Below are positions 1-9,506 of a DNA stretch of 64,000 bases, piece by piece. The notes beneath the pieces were generated by a model. The model worked only from the letters and a program-made list of their open reading frames with translations. It did no database searches and was not told the DNA's origin. The number at the start of each line of letters is the position of its first letter. Positions within the stretch are counted from its first letter, which is position 1. Where the stretch lies: assembly GCF_004136555.1 (NCBI RefSeq), contig NZ_NOIT01000014.1, forward strand, positions 1 through 64,000. Direction: 5' to 3'. The position numbers and the translations under genes are program-made. Source of the DNA: Kocuria carniphila (GTDB taxonomy: Bacteria > Actinomycetota > Actinomycetes > Actinomycetales > Micrococcaceae).

Positions 1-123
1 ATCGAGACGATGCGCCGAGTCGCCCGCGGCTTCCGGAACTTCGACAACTACCGCCTACGCGCCCTGCTCGCCGCCGGCGGACACCGGCCGTGGCGCAAGA
101 CCCCTACCCATGCTCATCTGTGA
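1..123 (+). pseudogene. ISL3-type transposase, C-terminal fragment
   Basis: Reading frame 1 is open from the window edge to a TGA at 121-123 and encodes 40 residues. The stretch around GFRNFDNYRLR followed by LLAAGG resembles the extreme C-terminus of ISL3-family DDE transposases. The rest lies outside the window, so I cannot say whether the element is intact. It matters here because it ends directly in front of the sialidase stub and probably marks the insertion or deletion that removed that gene's 5' part. Family assignment rests on pattern recognition of a short peptide, so moderate confidence. Confidence 0.6.
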
Positions 124-451
124 AGGGCCGGATTACGTCGCTCAAATAGCCGAAATTTTTTCGCAACCAAATGCGATCCGGGTCTCATACGACGGCCGGG
201 AGGCAGTCGTCTTCGCCAATGCGTCCCAGATGCTGCCGTTTCGGGGCCGCGGAGTCCTCAGAATGTCCTTCGATGACGGCACCACGTGGGCGCACAACCG
301 GGTGCTGAATCCCCGCCACCATGTGTATCAGTCAATGGCCCAGCTTCCCGACGGCCGATTGGCCGTCTTGTGGGAGCGGGAGTGGCAGGGGCTCTTTCTG
401 AGTGTGCTTCCGTTGACGTGGCTCACGAGCTCACGCAGTACGGACGGCTGA
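110..451 (+). pseudogene. sialidase (neuraminidase), C-terminal remnant
   Basis: Sialidases cleave terminal sialic acid from glycoconjugates and are usually secreted. Here only about 100 residues remain. An Asp-box (SFDDGTTW, near residue 53) is followed by the typical last strand of the six-bladed propeller: YQSMAQLPDGRLAVLWE and a closing LPLTWL. The frame opens at an ATG inside the transposase end; recognisable homology begins near base 150. The catalytic arginine triad, the tyrosine/glutamate pair and any signal peptide are missing, so no activity is expected. The DUF4862 pseudogene downstream, a family seen with sialic-acid genes, supports the reading of a decayed nan locus. Confidence 0.65.
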
Positions 452-487
452 CACGCACTGGACTCCCATTTCGCGGTGGCCCACCGG

Positions 488-1417
488 TCAAGACTCCAGT
501 AAACGAGTCACGTTCCGGATGATGTCCACACGACGCTGGATCGAGCTGCCGGTTGGCACTTGCACTTTTGCCCCCGTATAGGTGCACGCGCCACCGGCAG
601 CTTCCAGACACTGCTCGACCGCCGACTCATCCATGAGAGACGTGGGTTCGTCACCCGTGAGGGGCAAATGCGCATCGGCCCACGGGGCCCCGTAACCATT
701 ACTCTCTCGACCCGCGCCGGAGAACATCAATCCCTCAAGAATTCCTTCCGATACCAATTGTCGGACATGTTCCACCGGACGATCAGAATTTTGAGCTTCA
801 ACCGCAGATCGTCCCCAGTTAATTGTCACGCCCATCCCCAATGACGCGGCAACGGGAATTTCATCGCCCAGGGAAAGAAACCGCTTTTCACCTTTGATTG
901 TTGGATCATAGGCGTCACAGTGTTCCAAAACCAGTCGAGTCGACCATTCGTAAGTGTTGGGCTGCTCCGATAAGAGCATCTCAAGTGATCGCCCAAGTTG
1001 CGCTGGATCCGCTTTCATGGACGGAGCTTAATGGACGTGGATGACCTCCACTGACTTCTCACCCGTCAGCTGATTGAGTTCCTCGGCGCATTGCCGGGCC
1101 GCACGGGTGTAGTCCATTGCGGCGCGGCGCGCATTTTCGTCGGGAGATGCTAGGCCGAAAACACCACTGGCGCCTACCCTCTCCATGGTGCCGGGTATGA
1201 GCGTGATGACTGATCGGGTGAAGCGCCTTTTCATCTGCCGGGCCAACCATTCAATTGGGTCCACAAATCCGTCCCGGAACGGAATCTCTAGTGCCGTGGC
1301 CTTTCCATGTCGTGCGAGCAGGTCATAAAACATTTCCTGGTTCTTCTGATCCGATGGAATGGCCGCGTAAGCACCCACCACAATGGGGCGAAGGATCTCT
1401 TGATTCATGCGAGTCAT
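488..1417 (-). pseudogene. DUF4862 family protein, interrupted by in-frame stop
   Basis: Two same-frame open stretches, 1028-1417 (129 residues) and 488-1018 (176 residues), together make one roughly 309-residue DUF4862 protein, near full length for the family. They are separated only by a TAA (minus strand, 1030-1028) and three codons (Ala-Pro-Ser). Before the stop comes VEVIHVH, where relatives continue with a short His-Ser/Thr-Ala-Pro stretch, so one C-to-A change in a serine TCA codon would explain it. Later family landmarks, LVLEHCDA, INWGRSA and FSGAGRE, are intact. Function is not established; the fold looks TIM-barrel-like and the family travels with sialic-acid catabolism. A sequencing error cannot be excluded. 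Confidence 0.7.
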
Positions 1418-1421
1418 AAAT

Positions 1422-1448
1422 TAATTGTGCATATAAAATCGACAATTA
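1422..1448. promoter_or_regulatory. inverted repeat upstream of DUF4862 gene (candidate operator)
   Basis: The arms TAATTGT (1422-1428) and ACAATTA (1442-1448) are perfect inverted 7-mers around a 13-base AT-rich spacer. They lie just upstream of the DUF4862 start codon in an otherwise GC-rich region. Size and location suit an operator for a dimeric repressor over the promoter; the regulator is unknown. Confidence 0.35.
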
Positions 1449-1531
1449 CCAGCCTTTTAAGCTGGGCCTTCAAGTGCCTACCGCTTCTTCCCTGTGCTCA
1501 AGGATTCTCTGTATTCATCTGAAGTTGAAGG

Positions 1532-3046
1532 CTATTCATCACGGACCATGCCGCGCAGGATCTCTACTCGGTGTGCAAGTTGTTTCTCGTGACCGTACGG
1601 CGTGGGCCGGTAGTAGTCTCGGCCCACCAGCTCGTCCGGCGGGTACTGCTGCGAGGCCACGGCATTGGGCTGGTCGTGGGCGTACAGGTAGCCGTCCCCG
1701 TGTCCCAGGGTGGCCGCACCCTTGTAGTGGCCGTCCCTGAGATGCATCGGAACCGGCCCGGCCTTGCCCGCGCGAACATCCGCGATGGCCTCATTGATGG
1801 CCATGTATGAGGCATTGGACTTGGGCGATGTAGCCAAATGCGTGACCGCCTGAGCCAGCGGGATACGCCCTTCGGGCATGCCGATCAGCTGCACCGCTTG
1901 TGCCGCTGCGACCGCGGTTTGCAGCGCTGTCGGGTCCGCCATGCCGATGTCCTCGGAAGCAGAAATGATCAGTCGCCGGGCGATGAATCGTGGGTCCTCC
2001 CCCGCTTCGATCATGCGCGCCAGGTAGTGCATGGCAGCATCCACATCTGAGCCACGGATGGATTTGATGAACGCGCTGATCACGTCATAGTGCTGATCGC
2101 CCTGCTTGTCGTACCGCACGGCAGCGCGATTGAGCGCTTCCTCCGCGTGCTCCAGGGTGATGGTCACGGGGCCGACGGCGCTCGGTCCCGAGTCTTCGTT
2201 GGTCACCGCGCCTTCCTTGGCGTCCCCGCTGTCGAGGGGCGCCCCACCGCCATCGGACTCCCCTTCGGCAGCTGCGGCATTTCGGGTGTGAGAGAAGGCC
2301 ACTCCCGCGGAGGCGTCCAACGATGTCAGTGCCTTGCGAGCGTCACCGCCGGCCATGTCGAGCAGGTGGTTCCTGGCGTCGTCGTCGAGTGTGACCTCAC
2401 CGTTGAGGCCGCGCCGGTCGGTCACGGCGCGATCGAGCAGTTCGTGGATGTCGGAGCGTTCAAGTGGCTGCAAGGTGAGCATCAACGAGCGGGACAACAG
2501 CGGTGAGATCACCGAGAAGGACGGATTCTCCGTAGTCGCGGCCACCAGAATGACCCAGCCGTTCTCGACTCCGGGAAGCAGCGCGTCCTGCTGGGCCTTG
2601 GTGAAACGATGGATCTCGTCCAGGAACAGCACGGTGCTGCGCCCGTGCAGATCGCGGTCGGTGAGCGCTTCGTCCATGACTCGGCGGACGTCCTTGACGC
2701 CTGCTGTGATCGCCGACAGTTCCACGAACTTGGTCCCGTGGCCGCGCGCAATGACGTGCGCGATGGTGGTTTTTCCGGTTCCCGGCGGTCCCCACAAGAT
2801 GATGGAGTTCGGACCGGCCGGACCCGCATCAGTTCCGGCCAATACGCGCAACGGTGATCCGGCACGCAAAAGATGTTTCTGTCCAACCACTTCGTCCAGC
2901 GTGCGCGGGCGCATCCGCACGGCCAAAGGCGCTCGACCACGGCCACGGGTTGGCGCAGGATCGTCTTCCCGGTCGGGCTCGTCCGGGTCGGGCAGGTCAA
3001 ACAGCGGATTGCTCACAGCACCGACCCTAACGGGAGGTTCCGACAT
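1532..3046 (-). CDS. rarA: replication-associated recombination protein A (RarA/MgsA AAA+ ATPase)
   Basis: RarA is a clamp-loader-like AAA+ ATPase that acts at stalled replication forks in the cytoplasm. The 504-residue product has Walker A GPPGTGKTT near residue 86, Walker B FLDEIHR near 142, sensor region AATTENPSF, and the MgsA C-terminal tetramerisation half (AFIKSIRGSD, DPRFIARRL, GHGDGYLYAH). An acidic, Gly/Ser-rich linker near residues 255-290 is longer than in most relatives. An upstream ATG (3046) was chosen; a GTG eleven codons in (VSNPLFD) is a realistic alternative start. The gene stands alone, pointing away from dtd. Confidence 0.95.
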   Translation of the reverse strand: MSEPPVRVGAVSNPLFDLPDPDEPDREDDPAPTRGRGRAPLAVRMRPRTLDEVVGQKHLLRAGSPLRVLAGTDAGPAGPNSIILWGPPGTGKTTIAHVIARGHGTKFVELSAITAGVKDVRRVMDEALTDRDLHGRSTVLFLDEIHRFTKAQQDALLPGVENGWVILVAATTENPSFSVISPLLSRSLMLTLQPLERSDIHELLDRAVTDRRGLNGEVTLDDDARNHLLDMAGGDARKALTSLDASAGVAFSHTRNAAAAEGESDGGGAPLDSGDAKEGAVTNEDSGPSAVGPVTITLEHAEEALNRAAVRYDKQGDQHYDVISAFIKSIRGSDVDAAMHYLARMIEAGEDPRFIARRLIISASEDIGMADPTALQTAVAAAQAVQLIGMPEGRIPLAQAVTHLATSPKSNASYMAINEAIADVRAGKAGPVPMHLRDGHYKGAATLGHGDGYLYAHDQPNAVASQQYPPDELVGRDYYRPTPYGHEKQLAHRVEILRGMVRDE

Positions 3047-3232
3047 GCATCCGTACGGAAGGTAGAAGTGTCATGTGAGGAAACTGCAGCGGTACGGCCT
3101 GGGGTGAGGAACGTGCACATCCGCGGCTACTTTTACGCTTTTCCCTCCCCCGGGGCCGCCAAGCTTCATTTTCCTCACCTGAGACTGCGCCACACGCCCG
3201 CTCCTTCAGAGGCATGCGTGAAGGCTCAGGGT

Positions 3233-3685
3233 TCACTGCCTCCGCGGGCGGTCCAGCTCGTCGGAGTCGACGATGATGGTGACGGGCCCGTCATTGATCA
3301 GCTCGACCTGCATATGAGCGCCGAAGACACCGGTGCCAACGTCCAAACCGGCCCCACGCAAGGATTCCACGAACTGATCGAAGATCGGCTCGCTGACGTC
3401 CCCGGGCGCCGCCGCTGACCACGAAGGCCGCCGTCCCTTCCGCACATCCGCGTACAGGGTGAACTGGCTGACGGCCAGCACGGGTGCGGACAGGTCCACA
3501 CACGACTTCTCCCCCGGAAGGATCCGGAGCGTCGCGATTTTCTCAGCGAGTTTCTTAGCGGTCTCCGGGGTGTCCTCGTGAGTCACACCCACCAGTGCCA
3601 GCAGTCCAGGTCCGGTGATCTCCCCGGTCACCGAACCCTCAACCGTGACGGACGCCTTGGACACCGTTTGCAACACAATCCTCAT
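3233..3685 (-). CDS. dtd: D-aminoacyl-tRNA deacylase
   Basis: Dtd hydrolyses D-amino acids (and glycine) mischarged onto tRNA, a translation quality-control step in the cytosol. The 150-residue product matches the usual 145-150. The active-site SQFTLYAD motif (near residue 92) and the NDGPVT motif near the C-terminus (around 131), whose backbone forms the cross-subunit chirality filter, are both present. It begins at an ATG with [13 protein letters not shown], the standard family N-terminus. Short non-coding stretches lie on either side, so it may be transcribed alone. Confidence 0.95.
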   Translation of the reverse strand: MRIVLQTVSKASVTVEGSVTGEITGPGLLALVGVTHEDTPETAKKLAEKIATLRILPGEKSCVDLSAPVLAVSQFTLYADVRKGRRPSWSAAAPGDVSEPIFDQFVESLRGAGLDVGTGVFGAHMQVELINDGPVTIIVDSDELDRPRRQ

Positions 3686-3804
3686 GGGCTCAGTTCATCA
3701 CACCCGGTAGACCAGCATGGATGCGGAGTCGTGCCACATCCTGGCATCAGTAGGACCCCTCTCGCGAGAGCGCGGCGCGACACGCGAGAGCGATGTCCTC
3801 GGCC

Positions 3805-4686
3805 TCAATCTGCACCCTGCGCCGTTGCCGCGTGACCGAGCTCGTCGTGACCGATCTGGCGCCGCGGCCGGCCCAAGCCCAGGTCGAGCAGCTGGAAGGC
3901 GTCACCCGGACCAGCGTGCAGCGCCCAACCCGGTGAGATCATCGCCCATTGAGCATCGTCCGTCATGCGTTCGCTGGCCACTACGGTGACCGTATTGATC
4001 GTGGGATCCAGACCGGCCACGGCCCAGTACCTTGAGGTGAAACGTACTGGTGACTGACCCGTCGGCGCCGGGTGTGAACCCGTTCCGGCGGGCCCGCTGA
4101 GGTACCACAGCGGATTCGTGTCCGGGTAACGCACCGCCCACACCTCCTGCGGTGTCGCCAGGACACAATTCAGGCAGTACAGCGACACGTTCTGCGCCAA
4201 CCACGTCAGACATGCACGGAGCGCCTGAACAACATCGCCCGAGAATTCCCGCAAATATGAGGTCAGCAGCGCGAAGTAGCGCTCGCTGTCGGTGGTGCCA
4301 AGAACCAAAGAGGTCGCGTCACGCCGGGCCAGCTCCCGATCCAGCACATTGAGAGACCGAATCACCCCGTTGTGCGCGAACATACGCCCTTCCTGTTCGA
4401 ACGGGTGCGTGTTGGCTACGCTCAGCTCGCCCTCGGTCGCGAATCTCACGTGGGCCACAAAGCTCGTACCGGTCAGGGCCTGCGCGGCTATCGCAAATTC
4501 GGGATCGAGGTAGGCGGCGAGTGCTGATCTGACGAGATGCGGCTTGCCGTTCGGATCGAAGGTGCCGATCCCGGCGCCGTCGGGCTGCCGTCGACTCTGC
4601 TCGGACAGTGAATCGGAGGCGTTCAACAGCCAGAACGAGCAGGTTTGCGGCTGCGCTCCGGTGTGGAGCCCGAACAGTCTGCACAC
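3805..4686 (-). CDS. class II glutamine amidotransferase domain protein (YafJ-like)
   Basis: This 293-residue protein starts Met-Cys-Arg-Leu-Phe-Gly. Class II (Ntn) glutaminases need cysteine at position 2 as nucleophile, so I set the start at the GTG at 4686 although the frame stays open upstream; a GGGGAGG ribosome site sits seven bases before it. Further signs are the glutamine-binding FVAHVRFAT region, NTHPFEQEGRMFAHNG and TDSERYFALL. It resembles YafJ/EgtC-type stand-alone amidotransferases; no ergothioneine genes are nearby, so EgtC is not supported. The acceptor substrate is unknown. The start lies 46 bases after the MFS carrier gene, suggesting one transcript. Confidence 0.85.
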   Translation of the reverse strand: MCRLFGLHTGAQPQTCSFWLLNASDSLSEQSRRQPDGAGIGTFDPNGKPHLVRSALAAYLDPEFAIAAQALTGTSFVAHVRFATEGELSVANTHPFEQEGRMFAHNGVIRSLNVLDRELARRDATSLVLGTTDSERYFALLTSYLREFSGDVVQALRACLTWLAQNVSLYCLNCVLATPQEVWAVRYPDTNPLWYLSGPAGTGSHPAPTGQSPVRFTSRYWAVAGLDPTINTVTVVASERMTDDAQWAMISPGWALHAGPGDAFQLLDLGLGRPRRQIGHDELGHAATAQGAD

Positions 4687-4732
4687 GGCAACCTCCCCGG
4701 AGGTGATTCGCGCGGTGAGCGTGTTCTCGAGC

Positions 4733-5947
4733 CTACTCCTGCACCGTGCGGTCGGTCGCCACGCCATCCTCCAGAAAACGACGGCGCCCGGTCAGCAGCA
4801 CACCCGCGGTCAAGGCGATCAGCATGAGCCACAGGTAACTGAACGAGGTCCACCATGAGCCACCCCATGTGAACAGCAGACCGAAGATCAGCGGTCCCAC
4901 GCACCCGGCCAGGTATCCCACGCCCTGGCCGAATCCCGACAGTGCACCCGCCCCGGCCGTGCTGCGCGTGCGCGCGTTGATGAGCGTCAGGGCCAGCGGG
5001 AAGGAGGCCTGCGCCAGTCCGAAGATCGTGATCCACACCCACACGGCATCCAGCGGCCCCCATTGCGTGGTCGGCCACAACAACAGCCCCAGGTAGCCCA
5101 GCGCGTACAGAGCCACGGCCGTGAGCCCCAGACCGGTGGTCCGGGAAAGGCGACGCACCAACAGCGGCACCACCAGGCTCACTGGAATCCCCAAAATTGC
5201 GTAATAGGCGAGCATGAGCCCAGCCTGATGCTCGGAGAATCCGTAGCTCGTGATCACGCGCGGCAACCAGGTGAACATTGAAAACGTGTTGGACGAGGTT
5301 CCCACGAACAGCAGCACCAGCCCCCAGCCGATCGGCGATCGCCACGGCCTCACCGTGGCCTGTGCCGGATCCGGCGCGACCGACGACGCCGCTCGCGCAC
5401 CCTCCCGACGCACGCTCACCCACATGAGCAACCACGGGATCAAAGCTGCCAGCGAGAAAACCGCCCAGGACCCGACCGAGAAACGCCACCCGGCGGCGTC
5501 GGCGAGGGGCACCGCGAAGAACGGGGCGGCCGCGGTGGACAGCCCCAGGAGCATCGAATAGATCGCGGTGAGCGGGGCAATGTGCTCGCGGAAGTACTTC
5601 TTGATGATGGGTGGCAGGGTCACGTTGCCGATGCCCAGCCCAATCATAATCAACAGTGAGAAGGCCAGAAAGGGACCGGACGAGGAACTGGCCGCGCGGG
5701 CAATCAGCCCCGCGGCCGCGAGTGCGCTGGCAATCGCCAATAACGCCTCCAAGCTGATCCGACGCATGGCGGCCGCAGTCAAGAAACCTGTGAGAGCGAA
5801 GCCGAGGGTCGGCAGCATGGCCAGCAAACCGGTGGAGGCCGCGTCCAAGGCAACGTCCTCGCGCACTCGATCCAGCACGGGTGACACCCCTGACACGGCG
5901 AGCCGTAAGGAGAAGGCGGACAGCACAATGCCGGCCAGGGCAATCAA
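4733..5947 (-). CDS. MFS transporter, CynX/NimT-like
   Basis: A 404-residue inner-membrane protein with about twelve hydrophobic segments and a central loop (near residues 180-200) carrying ARAASSVAPDPAQATVRPWR. Early residues FSLRLAVSGVSPVLDRV and the IMIGLGIGNVTLPPIIKKYF segment resemble the CynX/NimT (cyanate/nitroimidazole) branch of the major facilitator superfamily. The substrate cannot be read from sequence. The start used is a TTG at 5947; the frame is open further upstream to the end of aspS, so the N-terminus is uncertain. It is followed closely by the glutamine amidotransferase gene. Confidence 0.8.
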   Translation of the reverse strand: MIALAGIVLSAFSLRLAVSGVSPVLDRVREDVALDAASTGLLAMLPTLGFALTGFLTAAAMRRISLEALLAIASALAAAGLIARAASSSSGPFLAFSLLIMIGLGIGNVTLPPIIKKYFREHIAPLTAIYSMLLGLSTAAAPFFAVPLADAAGWRFSVGSWAVFSLAALIPWLLMWVSVRREGARAASSVAPDPAQATVRPWRSPIGWGLVLLFVGTSSNTFSMFTWLPRVITSYGFSEHQAGLMLAYYAILGIPVSLVVPLLVRRLSRTTGLGLTAVALYALGYLGLLLWPTTQWGPLDAVWVWITIFGLAQASFPLALTLINARTRSTAGAGALSGFGQGVGYLAGCVGPLIFGLLFTWGGSWWTSFSYLWLMLIALTAGVLLTGRRRFLEDGVATDRTVQE

Positions 5948-5982
5948 ACCCCGGCCGGCAAAGTTACTGTGACGCGTGCGTG

Positions 5983-7821
5983 CTACTTGGAATCGTCCTT
6001 TACGCCGGCCTGAGCCTGATCGGTCTCGGCCTTGTCCGCAGCCTTATCGGCCTTCTGGCCCTTGGGCTCGGGCTTGGCGTCCACGCCGGCTTCCTTGCGC
6101 TGCTGCGCGGTGATGGGCGCGGGAGCGGCGGTCAGCGGGTCGTAGCCGTTACCGGTCTTGGGGAACGCAATGACGTCGCGAATGGAATCGGTGCCGGCCA
6201 GCAGGGCCACCACGCGGTCCCAGCCGAAAGCGATTCCACCGTGCGGGGGCGCGCCGAACTGGAAGGCGTCCAGCAGGAAGCCGAACTTCTCCTGGGCCTC
6301 TTCCTGCGACAAACCCATCACGCGGAACACGCGGTCCTGCACGTCGCGGCGGTGGATACGGATGGAACCGCCACCGATCTCGTTGCCGTTGCACACGATG
6401 TCGTACGCGTAGGCCAGGGCGTCACCGGGGTTGGTGTCGAAGGTATCGAGGAACTCGGGCTTGGGCGAGGTGAACGCGTGGTGCACCGCGGTCCAGGCGC
6501 CGGAGCCCACGGCCACGTCACCGGATTCCACGGCGTCAGCGGCGGGTTCGAACAGCGGGGCGTCCACGATCCAGACGAAGGCCCAGGCCTCGTCGTCGAT
6601 CAGGCCGGTGCGGTGACCGATCTCGACACGCGCGGCACCGAGCAGTGCGCGGGAGGGCTTGGCCTCGCCGGCGGCGAAGAAGACGCAGTCGCCTTCCTTG
6701 GCACCCACGGCCTCGGCCAGTCCGGCCTTCTCCTCGTCGGAGATGTTCTTGGCCACGGGACCGGTGATCTCGCCATCTTCCTTGAACAGCATGTACGCCA
6801 GGCCCCGTGCGCCGCGCTGCTTGGCCCATTCCTGCCAGGCATCGAGCTGGCGGCGCGGCTGGGAGGCACCACCGGGCATGACCACGGCACCCACGTAGGG
6901 AGCCTGGAAGACGCGGAACGGGGTGTCCTTGAAGTACTCGGTCAGGTCGGTGAGCTTGAGATCGAAGCGCAGGTCCGGCTTGTCCGTGCCGTAGTCGGCC
7001 ATGGCCTGCGCGTAGGTCATGCGCTGGATGGGCGTGGGGATGTCCACGTCGATCAGCGACCACAGGGCCTTCACGATCGACTCACCCAGGGCGATGATGT
7101 CGTCCTCTTCCACGAAGGAAGCCTCGACGTCCAGCTGGGTGAACTCGGGCTGGCGGTCCGCGCGGAAGTCCTCGTCGCGGTAGCAGCGGGCGATCTGGAA
7201 GTATTTTTCGATGCCGCCCACCTGCAGCAGCTGCTTGAACAACTGCGGGGACTGCGGCAGCGCGTACCACGAGCCCGGCGAGAGACGGGCCGGAACCACG
7301 AAGTCACGGGCACCCTCGGGGGTGGAACGGGTCAGCGTGGGGGTCTCGACCTCCAGGAAACCCTGGTCGTGAAGCAGGTTGCGGGCCACGCGGTTGACCT
7401 CGGAGCGCAAGCGCATGATGCGGGCGGGCTCGGGGCGGCGCAGGTCCAGGTAGCGGTACTTGAGGCGCGCTTCCTCACCGACCTCCACGTGCTCGTCGAT
7501 CTGGAAGGGCAGCGCGGCGGAGGTGTTGAGCACGGTCAGTTCGTCGACCATGACCTCGACCTCACCGGAAGGCAGGTTGGGGTTCTCGTTGCCCTCGGGG
7601 CGGCGCTCGACCTTGCCGGTGACCTGTAGGACGAATTCGTTGCGGAGCTGGTGGAACTCTGCTTCGTCGCGCACCACGATCTGTGCCACACCGGAAGCGT
7701 CGCGCAGATCCACGAACGCCACGCCACCGTGGTCACGACGGCGGTCGACCCAACCGGCCAGCGTGACCGTTTCGCCGATGTTCTGGGCGCTCAATGATCC
7801 GAGTTCGTGCGTTCGCAGCAA
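5983..7821 (-). CDS. aspS: aspartyl-tRNA synthetase
   Basis: Charges tRNA-Asp with aspartate. The 612-residue bacterial-type enzyme shows an N-terminal OB fold ([21 protein letters not shown]), motif 2 ([19 protein letters not shown]), the inserted GAD domain in the middle, and motif 3 ([15 protein letters not shown]). The start is a TTG at 7821 with an AAGGTGG ribosome site about nine bases upstream, giving [10 protein letters not shown], the expected family start. The last 30 or so residues are a Lys/Asp/Ala-rich charged tail absent from the E. coli enzyme. It lies downstream of hisS in the common hisS-aspS order, with a 111-base gap. Confidence 0.96.
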   Translation of the reverse strand: MLRTHELGSLSAQNIGETVTLAGWVDRRRDHGGVAFVDLRDASGVAQIVVRDEAEFHQLRNEFVLQVTGKVERRPEGNENPNLPSGEVEVMVDELTVLNTSAALPFQIDEHVEVGEEARLKYRYLDLRRPEPARIMRLRSEVNRVARNLLHDQGFLEVETPTLTRSTPEGARDFVVPARLSPGSWYALPQSPQLFKQLLQVGGIEKYFQIARCYRDEDFRADRQPEFTQLDVEASFVEEDDIIALGESIVKALWSLIDVDIPTPIQRMTYAQAMADYGTDKPDLRFDLKLTDLTEYFKDTPFRVFQAPYVGAVVMPGGASQPRRQLDAWQEWAKQRGARGLAYMLFKEDGEITGPVAKNISDEEKAGLAEAVGAKEGDCVFFAAGEAKPSRALLGAARVEIGHRTGLIDDEAWAFVWIVDAPLFEPAADAVESGDVAVGSGAWTAVHHAFTSPKPEFLDTFDTNPGDALAYAYDIVCNGNEIGGGSIRIHRRDVQDRVFRVMGLSQEEAQEKFGFLLDAFQFGAPPHGGIAFGWDRVVALLAGTDSIRDVIAFPKTGNGYDPLTAAPAPITAQQRKEAGVDAKPEPKGQKADKAADKAETDQAQAGVKDDSK

Positions 7822-7932
7822 GAAATATCCACCTTTTCATGTCTGGGGTGTTGGCTCGACCGGTGCGTTCGCCAGCCGGTGGGCTGGGCGCGGCTCGGTG
7901 GCCAGGTCAGTCTGGTTGAAAGTCTACAAGTC

Positions 7933-9288
7933 TCAGGCGGTCTCGGGCGCCTCGACCGTGGGGTGCAGGTCCTCGTGCGGGGGCTGCCAAGCCGTGGGAT
8001 CCGCGGTGACCTGCTCGCCGGAGCGGATGTCCTTGACCTCGTGGGTCACGGTGCCGTCCTCCTGAACGGTCGAGAACCACACGAACGGAATGCCGCGGCG
8101 TTCGGCGTAGCGGATCTGCTTGCCGAACTTCTGGGGCGACGCCGCCACTTCGGTCGCGATGCCACGGGCACGCAGTTGCCCGGCCACGTCCTGGGCGGCG
8201 GACCAGGACTCGTCGTCGTTGAGGGCCACGAGCACGGCGGAGGGCACGGCGCGCGAGGCCTTGGCCATGTTCTGGGACAGAATGCGGGTGACCAGGCGGG
8301 TCACGCCGATGGAGAGACCCACACCCGGGAAGTTCTTCTTGCCCGTGGTCGCCAGAGATTCGTAGCGCCCGCCCGAGCACACCGAGCCCAGTTGTTCGTG
8401 GCCCACGAGCACGGTTTCGTACACGGTGCCGGTGTAGTAATCGAGGCCTCGGGCGATGGAGAGGTCCGCGTTGACCTTGCCGGGAGCGCGACGGGCGGCC
8501 TCGCCCACGACCTCCGCGAGCTCGGTCAAGCCCTCCTCGAGCAGGTCGTTGCTCACGCCCAGTGCGCGCACCTGCTTCACGAAGGACGTGTCCTCGGTGC
8601 GGATGCTCGCAAGATCCAGGGCCGACGCCGCCTGCTCGGCGGTTGCTCCCACGTTCGCCTGCAGATTGGCGATCACGGCGTCACGGCCGATCTTCTCGAG
8701 CTTGTCGATCTCGCGCAGCACGGCGGGGGCGTCGTCCAGGCCGATGCCGCGGTAGAACCCCTCGGCGAGCTTGCGGTTGTTCACGCGCAGCACGAACGGC
8801 GGGATGGGCAGCCGTGACAGTGCTTCGATCATGACCAGGGCCAGTTCCACGTCGTAGCGGAAGGCCAGGGTGCCGTCACCCACCACGTCGATATCGGCCT
8901 GGGTGAACTCGCGGGCGCGACCCTCCTGCGGACGCTCACCGCGCCACACCTTCTGGATCTGGTAACGGCGGAACGGGAACGTCAGGTAGCCGTTGTTCTC
9001 CACCACGTAGCGGGCGAACGGAACCGTGAGGTCGAAGTGCAGTGCGAGCGCGCCCTCCTTGGGCGACTTCTCGTCCTCGTCCTGCTGCAGCCGGGACACG
9101 CCGTAGACCTCTTTGTCGATCTCGCCCTTGCGCAGCAATTGTTCGACCGTCTCTACGGCACGGGTCTCGATGGACGAGAAGCCGTGGAGCTCAAAGGTGC
9201 GCCGCAGTTCGTCCAGGACGTGTTGCTCCACGATCCGCTCTTCCGGAAGCCATTCGGGGAAACCGGACAGGGAGGTGGTGCGGGCCAT
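7933..9288 (-). CDS. hisS: histidyl-tRNA synthetase
   Basis: Charges tRNA-His. The 451-residue class II enzyme carries motif 1/2 features (RYQIQKVWRGERPQEGRAREFTQ), the histidine-binding LDYYTGTVYE segment and CSGGRYESL, and a C-terminal anticodon-binding domain (near 345-430). The ATG at 9288 is preceded by AAGGAG at nine bases. The last residues (PHEDLHPTVEAPETA) form a short tail. It is the first gene of the minus-strand hisS-aspS pair and diverges from the DUF349 gene across 218 bases that must hold both promoters. Confidence 0.95.
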   Translation of the reverse strand: MARTTSLSGFPEWLPEERIVEQHVLDELRRTFELHGFSSIETRAVETVEQLLRKGEIDKEVYGVSRLQQDEDEKSPKEGALALHFDLTVPFARYVVENNGYLTFPFRRYQIQKVWRGERPQEGRAREFTQADIDVVGDGTLAFRYDVELALVMIEALSRLPIPPFVLRVNNRKLAEGFYRGIGLDDAPAVLREIDKLEKIGRDAVIANLQANVGATAEQAASALDLASIRTEDTSFVKQVRALGVSNDLLEEGLTELAEVVGEAARRAPGKVNADLSIARGLDYYTGTVYETVLVGHEQLGSVCSGGRYESLATTGKKNFPGVGLSIGVTRLVTRILSQNMAKASRAVPSAVLVALNDDESWSAAQDVAGQLRARGIATEVAASPQKFGKQIRYAERRGIPFVWFSTVQEDGTVTHEVKDIRSGEQVTADPTAWQPPHEDLHPTVEAPETA

Positions 9289-9506
9289 GGGTGAGTTCTC
9301 CTTGGTGCGAATGCGGGGTCCCGGCGCGCGATCCTGGACCTGGTCATAGAAAGGCCCCGAGCGGCGTCGTGGTGTGTGCTGCCATTCTAGGACGCCGCGG
9401 TCGATAGGATGGCCGTATCGATGACCGATTCCACGCGTCGTGTGACGAATGCCCGCTTTTGTGGGGCTCGTAGCGCGGTCGTGGACGTGGAGAGAGAGTT
9501 ATAGCG

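Noticed and set aside
3805-4686. EgtC (ergothioneine amidotransferase)
   Set aside because: EgtC normally lies with egtA, egtB and egtD; none is nearby, so only the general class II amidotransferase call is kept.
5881-7629. Long plus-strand open frame opposite aspS
   Set aside because: It is the mirror of a highly conserved synthetase gene; the Val/Gly/Leu-rich composition is typical of antisense frames in GC-rich genes and it has no ribosome site.
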